From Deltaproteobacteria bacterium (GTDB lineage: Bacteria > Bdellovibrionota > Bdellovibrionia > Bdellovibrionales > Bdellovibrionaceae): 56,261 bases of DNA. The notes under the pieces are model-generated. The model searched no databases and was not told the DNA's origin. It saw nothing but the letters and a program-made list of their open reading frames with translations. Positions 27,411-36,156 of the stretch are shown here, piece after piece. The position numbers and the translations under genes are program-made. Within the stretch, counting starts at the first letter, position 1; every line of letters begins with the position of its first letter. Location: the NCBI GenBank assembly GCA_013286585.1, contig JABDFK010000008.1, positions 1-56,261 of the forward strand, written 5' to 3'.

Positions 27411-28007
27411 TTAGACCTCGTCGTGCTTGTGTTCAGCTTTGACCCATCCAGTGATGGCCAAACTCATGGCTTTCTCAATGGGAATGTTCACGTGAATGAC
27501 TTGCGATTTTGGAACTAAAAGCGTGTATCCACCTAGGGCATAACTGAACGGAAAATAAACTGCCACCTTATCCTCTACGGCATGGCCCAACTTGAGTTCT
27601 TCAAAATGTTCGCGCGTGATCAAACCTAGCTGCAGATGTCCAGAAGGACTGAGTTGAACAAAAACCACCTGCTGAGGATTTTTTTCGTCTTTGCGGGAAA
27701 ACAAGTTCATCAGATCTTTGAGCGGAGAGTAAATAGCTCGGATGAAGGGCACGCCTAAAAGTTTCAGTTCGGCGAAGGCCAAAAATCTTCCGATGACGAT
27801 GTTATTCAACATCAGTCCGAATAAGAAAATCAAACCGACAATCGCGACTAGGCCCAATCCAGGAATATAAGTGGGAAGCAATTGGCGTAGGATCACACCC
27901 AGCATTCCATCCAAAATGACGATGGCAGAGTACAGGATGTAAATGGTTACAGCGATAGGTAAAAGTGTGATTAGGCCACGGAAGAAAATTTTGCCCAAAG
28001 ATGTCAT
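27411..28007 (-). CDS. DUF502-family membrane protein
   Basis: A 198-residue inner-membrane protein. Two N-terminal transmembrane helices are visible (FFRGLITLLPIAVTIYILYSAI and GLGLVAIVGLIFLFGLMLNN). They are followed by the DUF502 core: LGVPFIRAIYSPLKDLMNLF, VVFVQLSPSGHLQLGLITRE and VYFPFSYALGGYTLLVPKSQV. The family is found across proteobacteria and plants (LIKE COV) without a defined molecular function. It precedes the 470-residue gene with a one-base gap. Confidence 0.93.
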   Translation of the reverse strand: MTSLGKIFFRGLITLLPIAVTIYILYSAIVILDGMLGVILRQLLPTYIPGLGLVAIVGLIFLFGLMLNNIVIGRFLAFAELKLLGVPFIRAIYSPLKDLMNLFSRKDEKNPQQVVFVQLSPSGHLQLGLITREHFEELKLGHAVEDKVAVYFPFSYALGGYTLLVPKSQVIHVNIPIEKAMSLAITGWVKAEHKHDEV

Positions 28008-28149
28008 ATTTTGAGTCTAAAAAAGTTCGACACATAAGTCTCTCTATTAAAAGCGCGTATTTTGATAATGGAACAAAGGACCTGTCTTATTTTGAGATTG
28101 TATTTCAAAGCCTTTATGGAACTAGACTTTCATCCGATATAGTCATTGT

Positions 28150-30021
28150 ATGACCAAACTACTAGCCATCGTTAGTCTGATCTTAATGCTATCCTTTGCA
28201 AGCCAGGCCCAATACACCAATGCGCTGAGTGTAAGCTCGGAAACCGTTCCTGGCGAGCTCGTGGTGAAGTTCAAGGGTAAATATGGTGATCAACACACCA
28301 AACGAATGCAGGCGAAGCTCAAGGGGCGCAGTCGCTTTCATCATTCCATGACCGGAATCAATATTCATCACTTGGTTGTCACCGACGGTGAGAGCGAGAC
28401 CGACTTAATCGCCGAGCTCAATCAAAGCGGGGACGTCGAATACGCCGAACCAAATTATGTGATTCATCTTTCTCAGGATCCTGGAGGTGAAGGACAGATC
28501 TTATCGGCAGGCGACGTACAGACGATGTCTGCCGGAGGAGGCGGATCTTATTCTCAAGATTCAGCCAATGTCATGGTCACTCAAAGTTGGGCCTACGCGA
28601 CCGCCAAAAATAAAGTGGTCGTTGCCGTGTTGGACACCGGGGTTGACTACAATCATTATGTGTTGACCGGCACCGCAGGAATTTGGAGCAATAAAAATGA
28701 AGTCGTCAATGGTCTTGACGACGATGGCAATGGATATGTCGATGACGTTCGCGGCTGGAATTTTGCGTATGGTAACAACAACCCTATGGATGACAATGGG
28801 CACGGAACTCATGTCTCTGGGATCATTGTGGGCGTCGGACAGAACATTTTTTCTGGCAGTCTTTCGGCCTCCAATATTCAGGTGATGCCGCTGAAATTCA
28901 TGGACTCTTCAGGGACAGGATCCACGGCGACAGCAGTGTCTGCCGTTTACTATGCTGTGGCCAACGGAGCGCGGGTTTTGAATAATTCTTGGGGTGGTTC
29001 GGGCTATGCTCAATCACTCAACGATGCTTTGAACTATGCATATAATCATGGAGTTTTTATCGCTAGTGCTGCGGGAAACTATAGCACCAATGATGATTCC
29101 AGTCCGCTCTATCCAGCAAGCTTAACCATTCCCAGTATGATCACAGTGGCGGCCACAGATAACTACGACAATTTAGCAGGATTTTCTTCTTACGGCGTCG
29201 GCAGTGTGCAGGTGGCTGCTCCGGGTGTTTCAATTCTTAGCACCTATCCTGGAAATAGTTTTGCTTATTTATCCGGTACTAGTATGGCTTCGCCGTTTGT
29301 GGCGGGATTGGCGGCACAAGTTTTCAGTCAGGCTCCGCAATTGACGGGCTATCAGGTGCGACAAATTATTGTGGGCTCTGTTGACGTGAAATCCGCATTG
29401 GCCTCGGCGGTTTCTTCCTCGGGTCGAGTGAATGCTTCGACTTCGGTTCAGGCTGCCGTGGCTGCGACCAGCACTCAGGCTTACCAACCTGTTTTTGCTG
29501 AGGTCATTCCGGCTGGAGTTTCTACCGGACAAAGCCAAACATCTTCCGCCGGATGCGGTACGGTTTCGATCTCGACTTTGTCTTCGGCATTTTGGTCCAA
29601 GGGTGGTGGTTCTGGTGGTTCCAGCCCCGGGGCGCTGGGCTCTGTTTTCGTACTTCTATTTTTGCCGTTGGCCGTATGGATGGTGGTGCGTACAAAATGG
29701 GTGACGCCTTCGCGTCGCAGATACGGTCGCTTCGCCACGGATTCCGAGGTTCGCGTTTATCGCGATGGTCAGGAGCTTTTGGGTCGATTGTCCTCGATCA
29801 GCTTGGGTGGAGCCGCATTCAGTGCCCAATCCAATCTGAATAAGGGCGAGCTTGTCACTCTTCAAATCGCCATTCCTTCTCAGTCGAACTCTATCGAAGT
29901 GATGGGTCGGGTGGTGTGGAACGATGACAACCAATCTTATGGAGTGCAATTTGGTCCACTGGGAGATCAGATCATCGATCAACTGAGGCAGTGGACTCGG
30001 CAATTGGTGACTGAAGACTGA
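28150..30021 (+). CDS. Secreted subtilisin-like protease with transmembrane helix and PilZ domain
   Basis: A 623-residue three-part protein. A signal peptide (MTKLLAIVSLILMLSFASQA) is followed by an inhibitor-like propeptide (about 30-110, VPGELVVKFKG to EYAEPNYVIH). The S8 catalytic domain has Asp162 (LDTGVD), His218 (GHGTHVSG), the oxyanion Asn in AAGN and Ser378 (GTSMASP). A Gly/Ser-rich linker leads to a transmembrane helix at about 494-513, followed by basic residues, so the C-terminus should be cytoplasmic. Residues 521-623 form a PilZ domain with the RxxxR motif (RRRYGR) and SSISLGG in place of the usual D/NxSxxG. Thus a c-di-GMP-type sensor is fused to an outside protease. No ribosome site precedes the ATG. 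Confidence 0.9.
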   Translation: MTKLLAIVSLILMLSFASQAQYTNALSVSSETVPGELVVKFKGKYGDQHTKRMQAKLKGRSRFHHSMTGINIHHLVVTDGESETDLIAELNQSGDVEYAEPNYVIHLSQDPGGEGQILSAGDVQTMSAGGGGSYSQDSANVMVTQSWAYATAKNKVVVAVLDTGVDYNHYVLTGTAGIWSNKNEVVNGLDDDGNGYVDDVRGWNFAYGNNNPMDDNGHGTHVSGIIVGVGQNIFSGSLSASNIQVMPLKFMDSSGTGSTATAVSAVYYAVANGARVLNNSWGGSGYAQSLNDALNYAYNHGVFIASAAGNYSTNDDSSPLYPASLTIPSMITVAATDNYDNLAGFSSYGVGSVQVAAPGVSILSTYPGNSFAYLSGTSMASPFVAGLAAQVFSQAPQLTGYQVRQIIVGSVDVKSALASAVSSSGRVNASTSVQAAVAATSTQAYQPVFAEVIPAGVSTGQSQTSSAGCGTVSISTLSSAFWSKGGGSGGSSPGALGSVFVLLFLPLAVWMVVRTKWVTPSRRRYGRFATDSEVRVYRDGQELLGRLSSISLGGAAFSAQSNLNKGELVTLQIAIPSQSNSIEVMGRVVWNDDNQSYGVQFGPLGDQIIDQLRQWTRQLVTED

Positions 30022-30048
30022 TAGGCGTGTTTGTTGTTCGCAGAAAAT

Positions 30049-30078
30049 AAAAAAGGAAGCCGAAGGGCTTCCTTTTTT
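30049..30078. terminator. Rho-independent terminator, bidirectional
   Basis: AAAAAAGGAAGCC-GAAG-GGCTTCCTTTTTT between the protease gene and the convergent barrel gene; usable on both strands. It is close in sequence to the terminator at 15968. Confidence 0.9.
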
Positions 30079-30099
30079 GCTTTAGCCTGAGGCCAAAGA

Positions 30100-30723
30100 C
30101 TACATTTTGCCGCCGCCAAACGGAAAGGCAACCATGATCGACAACAGAGCACTATCAGTGAAGCTAGTGACAGCTGAGGTCTGCACGTTGGTATTTGTTT
30201 TCGTTTGATATGCCGTGGGAGTTCCTGGCACATCATACAATGCGTTGATCGCAATATGATTGTGAAATCTCCAACCAAAACCTGCCTGCATTCCTGTGTT
30301 GGTCACCGACGTCAGATCATTCGCGCTAGCAGTGGTCGCCGGAGTATTGGTGATGTTATTCATGAAATCATAACCCACCCATACTCTGAAGCCCTTGGGA
30401 TTTTCGTATCCCACAATAGCTGCTGCCGATGTTCGTGTGAAGGTATCATTGACGGATGTTGTCGGTGTCACGCCTGTGAAGGCACCACTCATGTACACTC
30501 CGCCATTAATACCAAACTGAAAACCGTTGGCCGCCATATAAGCCACTCTCAACATCACTGGATATGATGCTTCTGTGTAGCTGAAGGTAGTACCTCCATT
30601 TTTATATTGGTATGCCGTGGAACTAAGTCCCTGCATTCCAACTGCTGGCTCAATCAGGAAACCTGCATGGGCGACCATGCTGACTCCGAGAGTGGCAATC
30701 GCGATCATTAGAAACTGTTTCAT
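30100..30723 (-). CDS. Predicted outer-membrane beta-barrel protein
   Basis: A 207-residue protein with a signal peptide (MKQFLMIAIATLGVSMVAHA) and a mature part of alternating strands with aromatic ends (FQFGINGGVYMSG, FRVWVGYDFMNN, MQAGFGWRFHNHIAINALYD). It ends SIMVAFPFGGGKM, a near-terminal Phe rather than a terminal one. Length fits an eight-stranded barrel. The beginning resembles the barrel protein encoded at 14270-14881, suggesting shared ancestry. A possible Shine-Dalgarno sequence (AAGGAG) precedes the start. No particular ligand can be suggested. Confidence 0.72.
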   Translation of the reverse strand: MKQFLMIAIATLGVSMVAHAGFLIEPAVGMQGLSSTAYQYKNGGTTFSYTEASYPVMLRVAYMAANGFQFGINGGVYMSGAFTGVTPTTSVNDTFTRTSAAAIVGYENPKGFRVWVGYDFMNNITNTPATTASANDLTSVTNTGMQAGFGWRFHNHIAINALYDVPGTPTAYQTKTNTNVQTSAVTSFTDSALLSIMVAFPFGGGKM

Positions 30724-30897
30724 CTTATGCTCCTTTCGGGTGGTCCCGTATTAATATTCTTACCTCTGTGATTATGATCGGTCATTGGACGATCTGTCAA
30801 AAGGGGGATCCCGACTAAGGGCTGGTTAATCTGTACCTCTATCAAGGCTGGATTTAGGCCTGTGATTTTTAGTCCACATGGAATATTTATGTTTGCG

Positions 30898-32778
30898 CTA
30901 CAAATGTGAAGATAAGTTTGAATTTGTGAAGACCTCAAGCACTTGTTTGGTCTCTCCGAGCATTTGCACCTTGCCGTCCTGTAACCATAAGATGCGATCA
31001 CACTTCTTCAGAGTCGACAAGCGATGCGCAATGATCACCTGAGTGCGGCCGGCAAAAAACTCTTCGGTGGCTTTGACCATGATCTCCTCAGAGCGAGGAT
31101 CCACTGAGCTGGTGGCTTCGTCCATGACGACGATGGGAGACTCTTGCAGCAGGCAGCGTGCCATGCAAATCAGTTGCTTTTCCCCCAGGGAAAGATTTTT
31201 CCCCTTCTCTTCCACCAGCATTTGCACCCCTTCTGCGTTCGCCCATTCGTCCAGGCCCACTTTTTTCAAAGCTGCGTAGATATTTGGGGTGGGAACTTCA
31301 GGGGAACACACCAGATTCTCTAACAAACTGCCTTTGAACAGGATAGAGTCCTGAGAGATAAAACTAAGGGATCGTCTGAAGATCTCTAGATCTACTCCAT
31401 TTTCCGCGGGTCCCAGTCGCGGTGCTTGTCCATCAATCAGAATTTGCCCCTGAGCCAACGGGTAGAGATAAAAAAGTGCCTGAATCAGGCTGGATTTACC
31501 GCTGCCGGTGCGACCGACGATGCCGAATCTTTCGCCAGCACGAATCTCGAAATTCAGGTCGTTCAAAACGTAGGGTAGATCGTCAGCATACTTGAACCAC
31601 ACATTCTGAAAATCAATTCGGGCCGATGGACTTTGAGTCAGCCGTTCATTTTGCGACTTCAAGTCTTCCTGAGGGCTTAGTTTCCACTGTGGTGTGGGGA
31701 ACTGTGCCTGTGCCGGCAAGCGAGCGCCGGCCTCAACCTCTTTATGTAGGTAATGATCCAGACGTTCGACCCCAATCATAGCCTCTTCAAATTGCGTGAG
31801 CCACTCGAAAAACATTTGTACCGTATTGCCGCTCAAAGTGATGAAGCCAAAGGCCACGCCCAAGGATCCGACGCTGACCAGTCCATTTTTTAACAGCGCG
31901 TAACCAGCAAATCCAGTCATCAGGAAAAGACCCGCAGTTAGGCTGTTCATCTGAAAAGAGAAAAGCATCACCTGTTTCACCACATGGCGTTTTTGTTCCA
32001 AGAAGTACGAATCCAATTTCTTAAAACGATCAGCAAAGGAGGCTTGGCGCGTGAACGAGCGAATGGTGCTGGCGCCCTGAGCAGTCTCTGAAAAATGTGC
32101 GATGGACGGGGAGCGACTGGCGGAGAGTTCGCGTCGCGCCGCCCGCAATCGATCGCGATTGAGTCGAAACACCAGATAGTTGAGCGCTCCCGTGAACAGC
32201 ACGGCTGGCAAATAATAAGGACTGGCCATCGCGATCAGGATGGTCATTCCGATCAAATCAAAAATGATCGAAAGAAATTCGGCCAAAGGTCCACCGAACA
32301 GGCGAAACACATTGCCATAGTCGCTCGAAAAGCGAGTGACTATGCGACCGGTGGGATTGCGATCAAAAAAAGCCATGGGGTACCGGGACGTCCGCAAAGT
32401 GGTCTCATCATAAATCTGACTGACCGCCTTAGCTGATACAGATGAAAAGAAAATTCGAAAAGCCAGCGTCAGCAAAAATCCGATGGCGGTGAACACGGCC
32501 ATCAGCTTCAAGAAATCCACGTCGGTCATCGAGCTAAAGAAGGCCGGCAGTGCCCGGCATTGCTGCTCGCCCTGCGGAGTGCAAAAATGGTCAACCCAGA
32601 TGCCGATGATATTGGCGTTGGACAAAAGAAAAATTCGTCCAGCAAAGCCCAGTAGCAGGCAAAAAGCCAGCCACCACTTGTGTGCGCCGTAGGCAAATTT
32701 CAAGGTGGTTAAAACAGATTTTGAAAAATTGCCGCTAAACCGAGACTCTTGCTGAATCAATCGCTGGGTCTGATTCAT
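30898..32778 (-). CDS. ABC exporter subunit, NBD2-type half of an ABCC-like heterodimer
   Basis: A 626-residue half-transporter: six transmembrane helices (residues about 25-330) then an ATPase domain. The domain has Walker A GRTGSGKSS, SFISQDSILFKGSLLENL, the signature LSLGEKQL and Walker B VVMDEATSSVD with the catalytic Glu554. The signature LSLGEKQL and the QDSILFKGSLLENL segment closely mirror the second ATPase domain of eukaryotic ABCC/MRP proteins (LSVGQRQL, QDPVLFSGSLRxN). Its start overlaps the upstream partner gene by 4 bp (ATGA), so both are produced together. Predicted role: export of an amphipathic organic anion or lipid; the substrate is unknown. Confidence 0.9.
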   Translation of the reverse strand: MNQTQRLIQQESRFSGNFSKSVLTTLKFAYGAHKWWLAFCLLLGFAGRIFLLSNANIIGIWVDHFCTPQGEQQCRALPAFFSSMTDVDFLKLMAVFTAIGFLLTLAFRIFFSSVSAKAVSQIYDETTLRTSRYPMAFFDRNPTGRIVTRFSSDYGNVFRLFGGPLAEFLSIIFDLIGMTILIAMASPYYLPAVLFTGALNYLVFRLNRDRLRAARRELSASRSPSIAHFSETAQGASTIRSFTRQASFADRFKKLDSYFLEQKRHVVKQVMLFSFQMNSLTAGLFLMTGFAGYALLKNGLVSVGSLGVAFGFITLSGNTVQMFFEWLTQFEEAMIGVERLDHYLHKEVEAGARLPAQAQFPTPQWKLSPQEDLKSQNERLTQSPSARIDFQNVWFKYADDLPYVLNDLNFEIRAGERFGIVGRTGSGKSSLIQALFYLYPLAQGQILIDGQAPRLGPAENGVDLEIFRRSLSFISQDSILFKGSLLENLVCSPEVPTPNIYAALKKVGLDEWANAEGVQMLVEEKGKNLSLGEKQLICMARCLLQESPIVVMDEATSSVDPRSEEIMVKATEEFFAGRTQVIIAHRLSTLKKCDRILWLQDGKVQMLGETKQVLEVFTNSNLSSHL

Positions 32779-34574
32779 GGGTTCACCGAAGCCGTGTAGT
32801 GGCGGAAATCTTCATTAGTTCGCAGTAGCTCGTGATATTTTCCCTGCGCCACCAATTCGCCATTTTTTAAAAAGAGCACGCGATCCACTTTTTCCAAAAC
32901 AGTGAGACGGTGGGTGGCCAAGATGCGGGTGCGCTCGCGCCATTCTTTGAGCAGCAGTTGCTCGACGATCTTTTTTTCTGTGTCTACGTCCACGGCGCTG
33001 AGGCAATCATCCAAGAGCACAATGGGGGCCTTATAAAAATCCACACGGGCCAAGCTCACTCTTTGTTTTTGGCCCCCGGAAAGATTGACGCCACGTTCGC
33101 CAATCTCGGTGTTCAGGCCGTCCCTGACCCGCTCTTGCTCAAAGCCGAATTGCGCATGCGCCAAGGCACGCAATACATCGGTGTCAGAGGTCGAGGGATA
33201 TTCGTATTCGAAGGCGACGTTCTCGCGCAGAGAGGCGCTCATGATGAAGCCCTCCTGCGGTACGAAAGTGAAAAATTGGCGCAATTGATCGAGTGGAATT
33301 CGGCGCACGTCATTTTCACCGATCTGATACTTAGAAAAATGCGCACCAGTTTCAGCCAGCAAACTTAGGAGCAGCATCGATTTTCCGGACCCCACCTCGC
33401 CGACGATGGCAAGGAACTCGCCCGTGCCTACCTGAAAGGAGATATTTTTCAATACTTGGTGTCCTGCGATGTTCAGATTCAGGTGATCGACCAGAATGGC
33501 TGGATCTGGAGAGCCTAGATCTTTCAGTTTCTGGAACTGCAAAGATCTCGGGACAGCATCTTCATTTTTTAGCTCAAAAAGATTCGCGGCTCTGCGCAGG
33601 GAGGATGTGCCATCGAATAAGAAGGTGAAGAACCAAGGCATCTGCCGAAAGGGTTTGGTCAGAAAAACGGCAACCACCCAAAGAAGCGCCAAAAGCGCAC
33701 CAGGAGTGATTGGCGCGTGACTGGCTTGAATCATCGATAGCAGCACGATCACGTTCAACACAAAGGTGATGGAAGAGGCTATCGCGTTCATGGTCTGACC
33801 ATTGTTCAGCATGGCCACGCGATTTTGGGTTTCTAGCTGTCGCACGGAAAAAATTTTTTGTTCAAAATGTCGAGTCCATCCCAATATTCGCAGCGTGCGA
33901 ATATTTTGAATCCATTCGTTGACCAGTCCGATTCGGTCGGCCGCTAGCTTTTTGAATTTATAAAAAAAACGGCTCTGTCGGTTGGCTAGAATTAAATTCA
34001 TCAGCGCAATCGCGCTGACGACGATCACCGTAGGTAAAATGGGTGTTTGAAAAAGTGCTACGATCAGAAACGGGGTCAGTACCAACGGGAAGATGATGTT
34101 ACAGGCCTGCGGCAAACTTTGCTCGAGCAGAATGGTCGCGCCCGGCAAATCAGTGGTATAAATGGCCACCATCTCTCCGACAGGGCGGCCGTTCAAAGAA
34201 TCGGCGCGCAAATCCAGAATCTGATCATACATTCGCTGTGACCAGATTCTTTGCAGGTGAATGGCCTCTGTTGCGCCCAGAAAATTCACCAGCTGTGAAC
34301 ACACCAGCGCTAGCAGAATGCAACCAAAAGACATGAGCAAAAATGCCGACGCAGAACTTGGTAAGACCTGCGACATGTTGGGAAAAAAGTGATTCAGGGC
34401 CATTGGGTTTCCAGTGAGCAAATCAATAAATTCTTTTTGAAAGAACGGCCCCAAGATTCCAAATCCAGCAGAGAACGCAGCGGACAATATCATCAAAGCG
34501 CGAATCCAATAACGCGTGAAAACCAGCTCTAGAAACATTCGCCGGAATATCAAATTATCATTGGACTTTGGCAT
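32775..34574 (-). CDS. ABC exporter subunit, NBD1-type half with degenerate catalytic site
   Basis: A 599-residue half-transporter with six transmembrane helices and one ATPase domain. Walker A is GEVGSGKS with Lys398. The segment FVPQEGFIMSASLRENV, the signature VNLSGGQKQRVSLAR and TEIGERGVNLSGG are as in the first ATPase domain of ABCC/MRP proteins. Walker B reads VLLDDCLSAVD, so the catalytic Glu is replaced by Asp523. That substitution is standard for ABCC NBD1 and makes one of the two ATP sites slow. With the downstream gene it should form an asymmetric heterodimer. Its ATG at 34574 lies head to head with the amine oxidase gene, only 22 bp away. Confidence 0.9.
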   Translation of the reverse strand: MPKSNDNLIFRRMFLELVFTRYWIRALMILSAAFSAGFGILGPFFQKEFIDLLTGNPMALNHFFPNMSQVLPSSASAFLLMSFGCILLALVCSQLVNFLGATEAIHLQRIWSQRMYDQILDLRADSLNGRPVGEMVAIYTTDLPGATILLEQSLPQACNIIFPLVLTPFLIVALFQTPILPTVIVVSAIALMNLILANRQSRFFYKFKKLAADRIGLVNEWIQNIRTLRILGWTRHFEQKIFSVRQLETQNRVAMLNNGQTMNAIASSITFVLNVIVLLSMIQASHAPITPGALLALLWVVAVFLTKPFRQMPWFFTFLFDGTSSLRRAANLFELKNEDAVPRSLQFQKLKDLGSPDPAILVDHLNLNIAGHQVLKNISFQVGTGEFLAIVGEVGSGKSMLLLSLLAETGAHFSKYQIGENDVRRIPLDQLRQFFTFVPQEGFIMSASLRENVAFEYEYPSTSDTDVLRALAHAQFGFEQERVRDGLNTEIGERGVNLSGGQKQRVSLARVDFYKAPIVLLDDCLSAVDVDTEKKIVEQLLLKEWRERTRILATHRLTVLEKVDRVLFLKNGELVAQGKYHELLRTNEDFRHYTASVNP

Positions 34575-34596
34575 GAAGCGTTTTTACACTTTCAAA

Positions 34597-36090
34597 ATGA
34601 CTGGCACAACAAAAAGAAAAGGTGGACAGCTGGACCGCAGAGAATTTCTGCAGTGGACCGCTATGGGTTCTGCGGGCGCCGCGTTGTCCCCGGTGATTGA
34701 AGCGTGTGCGCAGCTGGACCGCTCGATTGTTGGTGATGGTTCGGACGAGACCCAGTCAGTGATGATTTTGGGCGCGGGCATCAGTGGACTTGTTGCCGCA
34801 CGAGAGTTGAAAAAAAATGGCATTCCATTTCGAATTTTTGAAGGCGCGCAAAGAATTGGCGGTAGGGCCCTCACTTTGCAGGAGTTCAATCCGGCCTCCC
34901 AGGCCGTGGACCTGGGCGCCGAATGGATTTCAACCAACGATGAGTTTGTGATCGGACTCTGCCGAGAGTTGAAAGTGGGATTGGAAACGCTGAGCGTGCT
35001 GGCACGTTCGCCGCAATTTTTCCAAGGCGAGCAGGTTTCCGATTTTGAATCCACGATCAAAAGCCTAAAGCTGGCCGATAAAAAAATTCTCGAAATGAAA
35101 GATCGCCTGAATGATTCCCAGTGGGACGCCATTTCAGCCGAAGAGATGCTGACGGATTTGCGCTCTGCCGTTGATGAGAAAAGTTTTTTGTGGATTCATC
35201 GCATGATTCAATTGGAGTGGGGGATTGATGCTGGTGCGATGAGTGCATTGACATTGCTGGATCGTTTTGGCAGCGCCCCTTCGGGTTGGCGTCGGGCTTT
35301 GGAAAAGCGAGTTCGACTCACTGGTGGAATGCAAAACTTGGCGCAAGCGTTGTACGACAAGGTGTCCGGCGTGGTGCCCGAAAGATTTGTCATCTTTGAT
35401 CATAAATTAACCGCCATCAAAAGCAGAGACAATCGCTTAAAAATGGAATTTGAGACCCGCAAAGGTGGTTTTTCCATCGATGCGCGGGTGGTGATATGCA
35501 CCTTACCTTTTTCTGCGCTTCGCGAAGTCAAAGGCATCGACGAATTGGAATTCAGCCCTTTGAAAGTGAAAGCCATTCAGGAGTTGGGCTATGGATCTCA
35601 TGGAAAGTTAGCGGTGTCTTTTAAAGATCGCTTCTGGCAACCAAAGTCACCGATATGGACGGGAAATCTGAAGAGTCAATGGATTTGGGATTCGGGCTCT
35701 GGCAGCAGTGGAAATTTCGGTACACGAGGGGTTCTGACGGCACAGCTATCTGCAGATCAGGGACGCAATCTTGGTCCTCAATCCATGTTGGATTTCAAAG
35801 AAGATTTAAAAAAAATAAATAGTGCGGCCAACAGCGAAGAAGAAAATTCTCAGATGATGAATTGGTCTTTGAATCCTTGGAGCCGTGGGAGCGTTTCCTA
35901 TTTCGCTCCGGGACAGGTGCACGCATTCTCGTCGACGCTGGTGAGCCCCGAACGTCGTGGAACATTTATCTTCGCCGGAGAACACACTTCGTTGAGCTCC
36001 ATGGGAACGGTGAATGGCGCCGTCGAAAGCGGCATTCGCGCCGCGATTGAGGCGGCCCGTTTTAAAAGCGACTTTGGCAACAAATTCTAG
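34597..36090 (+). CDS. FAD-dependent amine oxidase family protein, Tat lipoprotein
   Basis: A 497-residue flavoprotein of the monoamine oxidase / polyamine oxidase type. The N-terminus carries a twin-arginine motif (LDRREFLQWTAMGSAGAA) and then ALSPVIEAC, a lipobox-like site, so it should be a folded, Tat-exported lipoprotein. The FAD-binding fold follows (ILGAGISGLVAARELKKNG, IGGRALT) with the substrate domain and the closing FAD motif FAGEHTSLSSMGTVNGAVESG. I chose the ATG at 34597. The ATG at 34573 would overlap the start codon of the opposite-strand ABC gene. The substrate could be an amine or an amino acid; none is indicated by the neighbours. Confidence 0.87.
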   Translation: MTGTTKRKGGQLDRREFLQWTAMGSAGAALSPVIEACAQLDRSIVGDGSDETQSVMILGAGISGLVAARELKKNGIPFRIFEGAQRIGGRALTLQEFNPASQAVDLGAEWISTNDEFVIGLCRELKVGLETLSVLARSPQFFQGEQVSDFESTIKSLKLADKKILEMKDRLNDSQWDAISAEEMLTDLRSAVDEKSFLWIHRMIQLEWGIDAGAMSALTLLDRFGSAPSGWRRALEKRVRLTGGMQNLAQALYDKVSGVVPERFVIFDHKLTAIKSRDNRLKMEFETRKGGFSIDARVVICTLPFSALREVKGIDELEFSPLKVKAIQELGYGSHGKLAVSFKDRFWQPKSPIWTGNLKSQWIWDSGSGSSGNFGTRGVLTAQLSADQGRNLGPQSMLDFKEDLKKINSAANSEEENSQMMNWSLNPWSRGSVSYFAPGQVHAFSSTLVSPERRGTFIFAGEHTSLSSMGTVNGAVESGIRAAIEAARFKSDFGNKF

Positions 36091-36092
36091 TT

Positions 36093-36156
36093 CCGCCAGC
36101 CAGCCGCAGGAACTGCGGCGTTTCGCCAGCCAGCCGACGGTACGGAGGCGTTTCGC
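36093..36156. repeat. Two tandem hairpin repeats, CGCCAGCC...TTTCGC family (locus A)
   Basis: Two head-to-tail units fill the gap between convergent genes. Each starts CGCCAGCC and ends GGCGTTTCGC. Unit 1 contains a perfect hairpin GCCGCAG-GAA-CTGCGGC; unit 2 contains the weaker GCCGACGGTACGGAGGC. The last TTTCGC abuts the stop codon of the minus-strand gene. A second locus of the same family lies at 41666-41718. Confidence 0.7.
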
